Shown: piece by piece, positions 11,173 through 13,577 of the stretch | Layout of the letters: each line of letters begins with the position of its first letter | How positions within the stretch are numbered: the first letter of the stretch is position 1 | Assembly (NCBI GenBank): GCA_964573545.1 | Contig: CAZNJQ010000019.1 | Span: 1 to 13,577 of the forward strand | Length of the DNA stretch: 13,577 nucleotides | Origin: CAZNJQ01 sp964573545 | GTDB lineage: Bacteria; Patescibacteriota; Minisyncoccia; Phycocordibacterales; UBA2135 | Reading direction: 5' to 3' | Position numbers and translations under genes: made by a program | Notes under the pieces: generated by a model | Databases searched by the model: none | What the model was told of the DNA's origin: nothing | The model's input: the letters and a program-made list of their open reading frames with translations, nothing else

Positions 11173-12882
11173 TTAATTGATAAAAGTATCATGCCACATA
11201 GACAGAGAAATTAGCGTAAACAATATAGGTGAATTATCTACTTCTTCAACCAAGTGTTCTTCAATAAGTTGTTTGATTGCGTTGACGTCAAAAAATTCCT
11301 TGATAACCTTAGATTTAGTCAGATTTGATAAATGCGATAATAATCCATCCTTATCTCGCAGCCATTCAGAAATGGGTAAACCAAAACCACATTTTCTCCT
11401 AAGAACCAAGTCTTTAGGTAAATATTTCAGTGCCAATTCTTTAATTTGAGTTTTACCACCAAATCTGCCCACTTTGGTTTTTGAGTTAAATCCCATTTCT
11501 ACAACAGACGTATAAAGAAATGGCACCCGATTTTCTATGTTTGCGGCCATTCCAGCTTTGTCTTGCCGTAACAGTACATGTGGCAAATATGTATAAATGT
11601 CGTAGAAACTCATCTTATCCTCGCGTTTTAGGCCATTCAAACCACGCACAATCTTTTTTCTGTTTACAACAGAGATATGGCCCTTAAAAATCTTTGCGAC
11701 ATCCTGCGGACTGCTAAAAGCATTTGAATAAATCAAACCTTTATCCTTTTCATTTTTTTGAAAATATCTATTGTAGCCACAAAAAACTTCGTCTGCTCCT
11801 TCCCCGGTAAGAAGCACCTTAGTATATTTTCTTGCTTCTTTTGCAAGAATATACATAGGTACGGTGTTGGGATGGGTAATCGGAACATCCAGATGATAAA
11901 TAATCCTCGGCAACAGGCGCACGAAATCTTTTTTTGAAAAAATAATTTTATGGTGATTCGTGCCCAGCTTGTTGGCAATAAAATCAGAGTAATGAAACTC
12001 GTTCCATTTCTTATCATTCAATCCGATTGAAAAGGTATGTAGCTTCTTTTTAGAAAATTTTTGTGCAAATAATGCAACTAGACTTGAATCAACTCCACCA
12101 CTCAACTGCACCCCCGCAATAATGTCACCCATCAGATGGGCCTTAACACTTGACGAGAGAATGTTTTCCAAAAAGTCTTGATGACACCTTGATTTTTGCA
12201 GTTTGTAATACTTCTTGACCTTAATGGTTTTATTTACCAAATTATAAGTTAGATATTCTCCCGCTTGTAATTTATGGATATTTTTGAAAAGTGTTTCTGG
12301 ACCAGAGACATGCCTGAATATTAAATACTCACCGATTACTTTTTTATTTAGTTGAAATTTGTGTTTGGGTAATGCAGAAAACGCTTTTATTTCGGATGCC
12401 CATGCAAAATATTCAGGAGTATTGACATAATAAAGAGGTTTTATAGAAAATCGATCAATCGCAAGTACAAGATTACTACTCTTATTATTTAAGAAACTGA
12501 AGGCAAACATTCCGTGAATTTTCTTAAGCACTGATTCGATTGGAAATTTTTTTAGAAGCTCAAAAAGTGTCGCCGTGTCTGAATTGGAATTTATACGAAT
12601 ATCATCCAGATATTTTTTTCTAAGTCTATCGTGATTATATAGTTCTCCATTAAAAGAGAGGGCTGAATTTAGATTTTCATCAGAAAACGGCTGGTCCCCG
12701 CGACGAGAAAGATCGAGTATTGATAATCTTGTATGTCCGATAGAGACATTGTCTGTTGATTTAATACCATGCGCATCAAAACCACGATGTTTCATTAGCC
12801 GGAGCATATTTCTGACAACACGCTCTCGTCTTCTAGAATCAGTGGCCCTTTTTTTATCTATAACTCCTGCTATTCCGCACAT
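11173..12882 (-). CDS. asnB: AsnB-type glutamine-dependent amidotransferase
   Basis: A 569-aa asparagine synthase family protein. The start MCGIAG puts the glutaminase nucleophile at C2, after removal of Met1. R52 in TRLSI, NGE (78-80) and SD (101-102) match glutamine-binding residues, so ammonia release from glutamine should work. The synthetase half has the PP-loop SGGVDS (261-266) that makes the acyl-AMP, then LLTGEGADEVFCGYNRY and ENRVPFLY, both family landmarks. The usual HRGPD motif reads HRGFD (F35). Besides making asparagine, such enzymes in polysaccharide clusters amidate sugar acids; the ATP-grasp neighbour and AT-rich setting favour that second use, as inference. It begins 6 bp after the ATP-grasp stop, so they form an operon. 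No Shine-Dalgarno is seen. Confidence 0.9.
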   Translation of the reverse strand: MCGIAGVIDKKRATDSRRRERVVRNMLRLMKHRGFDAHGIKSTDNVSIGHTRLSILDLSRRGDQPFSDENLNSALSFNGELYNHDRLRKKYLDDIRINSNSDTATLFELLKKFPIESVLKKIHGMFAFSFLNNKSSNLVLAIDRFSIKPLYYVNTPEYFAWASEIKAFSALPKHKFQLNKKVIGEYLIFRHVSGPETLFKNIHKLQAGEYLTYNLVNKTIKVKKYYKLQKSRCHQDFLENILSSSVKAHLMGDIIAGVQLSGGVDSSLVALFAQKFSKKKLHTFSIGLNDKKWNEFHYSDFIANKLGTNHHKIIFSKKDFVRLLPRIIYHLDVPITHPNTVPMYILAKEARKYTKVLLTGEGADEVFCGYNRYFQKNEKDKGLIYSNAFSSPQDVAKIFKGHISVVNRKKIVRGLNGLKREDKMSFYDIYTYLPHVLLRQDKAGMAANIENRVPFLYTSVVEMGFNSKTKVGRFGGKTQIKELALKYLPKDLVLRRKCGFGLPISEWLRDKDGLLSHLSNLTKSKVIKEFFDVNAIKQLIEEHLVEEVDNSPILFTLISLSMWHDTFIN

Positions 12883-12888
12883 AGGTGT

Positions 12889-13577
12889 TTATGAATGGGA
12901 TTTGATGAATTTCGAAACCGACTCCGCAATTTCTCTTTCCAGATCGGGCTTTTCAGATTTCTTTTGCCATACACCGTTATTAAGATAGTGGTAAAAACTC
13001 GATTTTTCGAGAGTCCACTGGCCGAATGATAAAAATTGAAATTCAAACAGGTAAAAATTATTATCTTTGATACCTATATCAAGTGCCATGTACGGGGCAT
13101 TAAAACTTTCGAAAACTTTTTTCGAAAAATCGAGCAGTCCTTCTGGTAACTCAATATCGTAGTTAAACTTCATACTACCACTGGCTCTGAAATCATCGCG
13201 GCGGTTTTTGCGATACAAGACATAAAACTTTTTTCCATATACAACCACGCGATAGTCTCCTTGCAGTTCATCAATATACTGCTGTAGTATGAATTTTTTC
13301 CTATGATTTGATATTGGAAGCGGTTTGTTACTAATTTTAAGCCCCTCAATAAAATAGCGAAAATTCTGAAATGAGAAAGTCCTTGAAACTATTTCCGGTA
13401 GCTTTATCTTTTCGCGCAGACTATCTAAAAGAAAAACGCCTCTGCTTTTTGAACTGTGACTTGATTTAAGAACAAAGGTTTCGTTACCTAAATTATTCAC
13501 TTCATTTAGGTAATCTTCATAAGTTCCATATCTTTTTGAATCCAGATTTTTTATTTCTGGCAGAGTATGTAAATCAC
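12889..13577 (-). CDS. ATP-grasp family ligase, C-terminal part (5' end outside window)
   Basis: About 229 codons of open frame reach the window edge, so the gene is incomplete at its 5' end; the internal GTG at 13500 is unlikely to be the true start because the frame stays open upstream (…KRYGTYEDYLNEV). Visible features fit ATP-grasp: FVLKSSHSSKSRGVFLL (ATP-binding lysine and flexible loop), YRVVVYGKKFYVLYRKNRRDDFRASGS (the RimK-like 'R-V-V-G-----a--R----DFR' strand pair), then LDIGIKDNNFYLFEFQF, where the acidic/amide residues bind Mg2+. Such enzymes join an acyl phosphate to an amine, for example in peptide or glycan decoration. The substrate is unknown. It overlaps no gene and is followed 6 bp later by the amidotransferase. 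Low GC like its neighbour. Confidence 0.75.
   Translation of the reverse strand, partial: DLHTLPEIKNLDSKRYGTYEDYLNEVNNLGNETFVLKSSHSSKSRGVFLLDSLREKIKLPEIVSRTFSFQNFRYFIEGLKISNKPLPISNHRKKFILQQYIDELQGDYRVVVYGKKFYVLYRKNRRDDFRASGSMKFNYDIELPEGLLDFSKKVFESFNAPYMALDIGIKDNNFYLFEFQFLSFGQWTLEKSSFYHYLNNGVWQKKSEKPDLEREIAESVSKFIKSHS

Overview
The window looks like a chromosomal piece of a Patescibacteria (CPR) bacterium, most likely a Parcubacteria-type lineage. The evidence is the tight packing of short genes, a valyl-tRNA synthetase of only 716 aa, a TsaD gene carrying simple repeat insertions, hardly any Shine-Dalgarno sites, and single tRNAs squeezed between genes. TAA, TAG and TGA (the last ending the first gene) all appear as stops, so the standard bacterial code fits. 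Taxonomy is inferred from style and not from a marker search.

Layout, left to right. (1) 1-482, minus strand: a DUF4406-like / nucleoside 2-deoxyribosyltransferase-like protein with a downstream terminator. (2) 525-1457, plus: a CsoR-family repressor whose palindromic operator fills the spacer of its own promoter, followed 5 bp later by a Prx5-type peroxiredoxin and a strong terminator. (3) 1481-8690, plus: a dense run of a family 2 glycosyltransferase, a membrane-anchored CxxC thioredoxin-like protein, a short VIT/CCC1-type transporter, tsaD, valS (with its own promoter), a PrsW-type membrane protease and an Hsp20, closed by a bidirectional terminator. (4) 8689-9447, minus: tRNA-Phe(GAA) behind a small one-TM protein, then tRNA-Arg(CCG), tRNA-Val(CAC) and tRNA-Ala(CGC). 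(5) 9468-11068, plus: a glutaredoxin-like protein with terminator, an HTH protein of unknown function whose stop lies inside tRNA-Arg(CCU), and a three-TM protein whose stop lies inside tRNA-Ala(GGC). (6) 11173-13577, minus: an AT-rich block with an AsnB-type amidotransferase and the C-terminal part of an ATP-grasp protein that runs off the window.

How they fit together: the left and middle parts combine thiol and peroxide handling (CsoR-like sensor, peroxiredoxin, CxxC membrane protein, glutaredoxin) with core translation genes (tsaD, valS, seven tRNAs) and membrane or protein quality control (PrsW, Hsp20). The right block differs in base composition and content and resembles the edge of a surface-glycan or amide-ligase island starting just after a tRNA gene. 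The most unusual structural points are the operator nested between -35 and -10 with the start codon at the predicted transcription start, several other genes that look leaderless, repeat-derived insertions in tsaD, and two protein genes that end inside tRNA genes.
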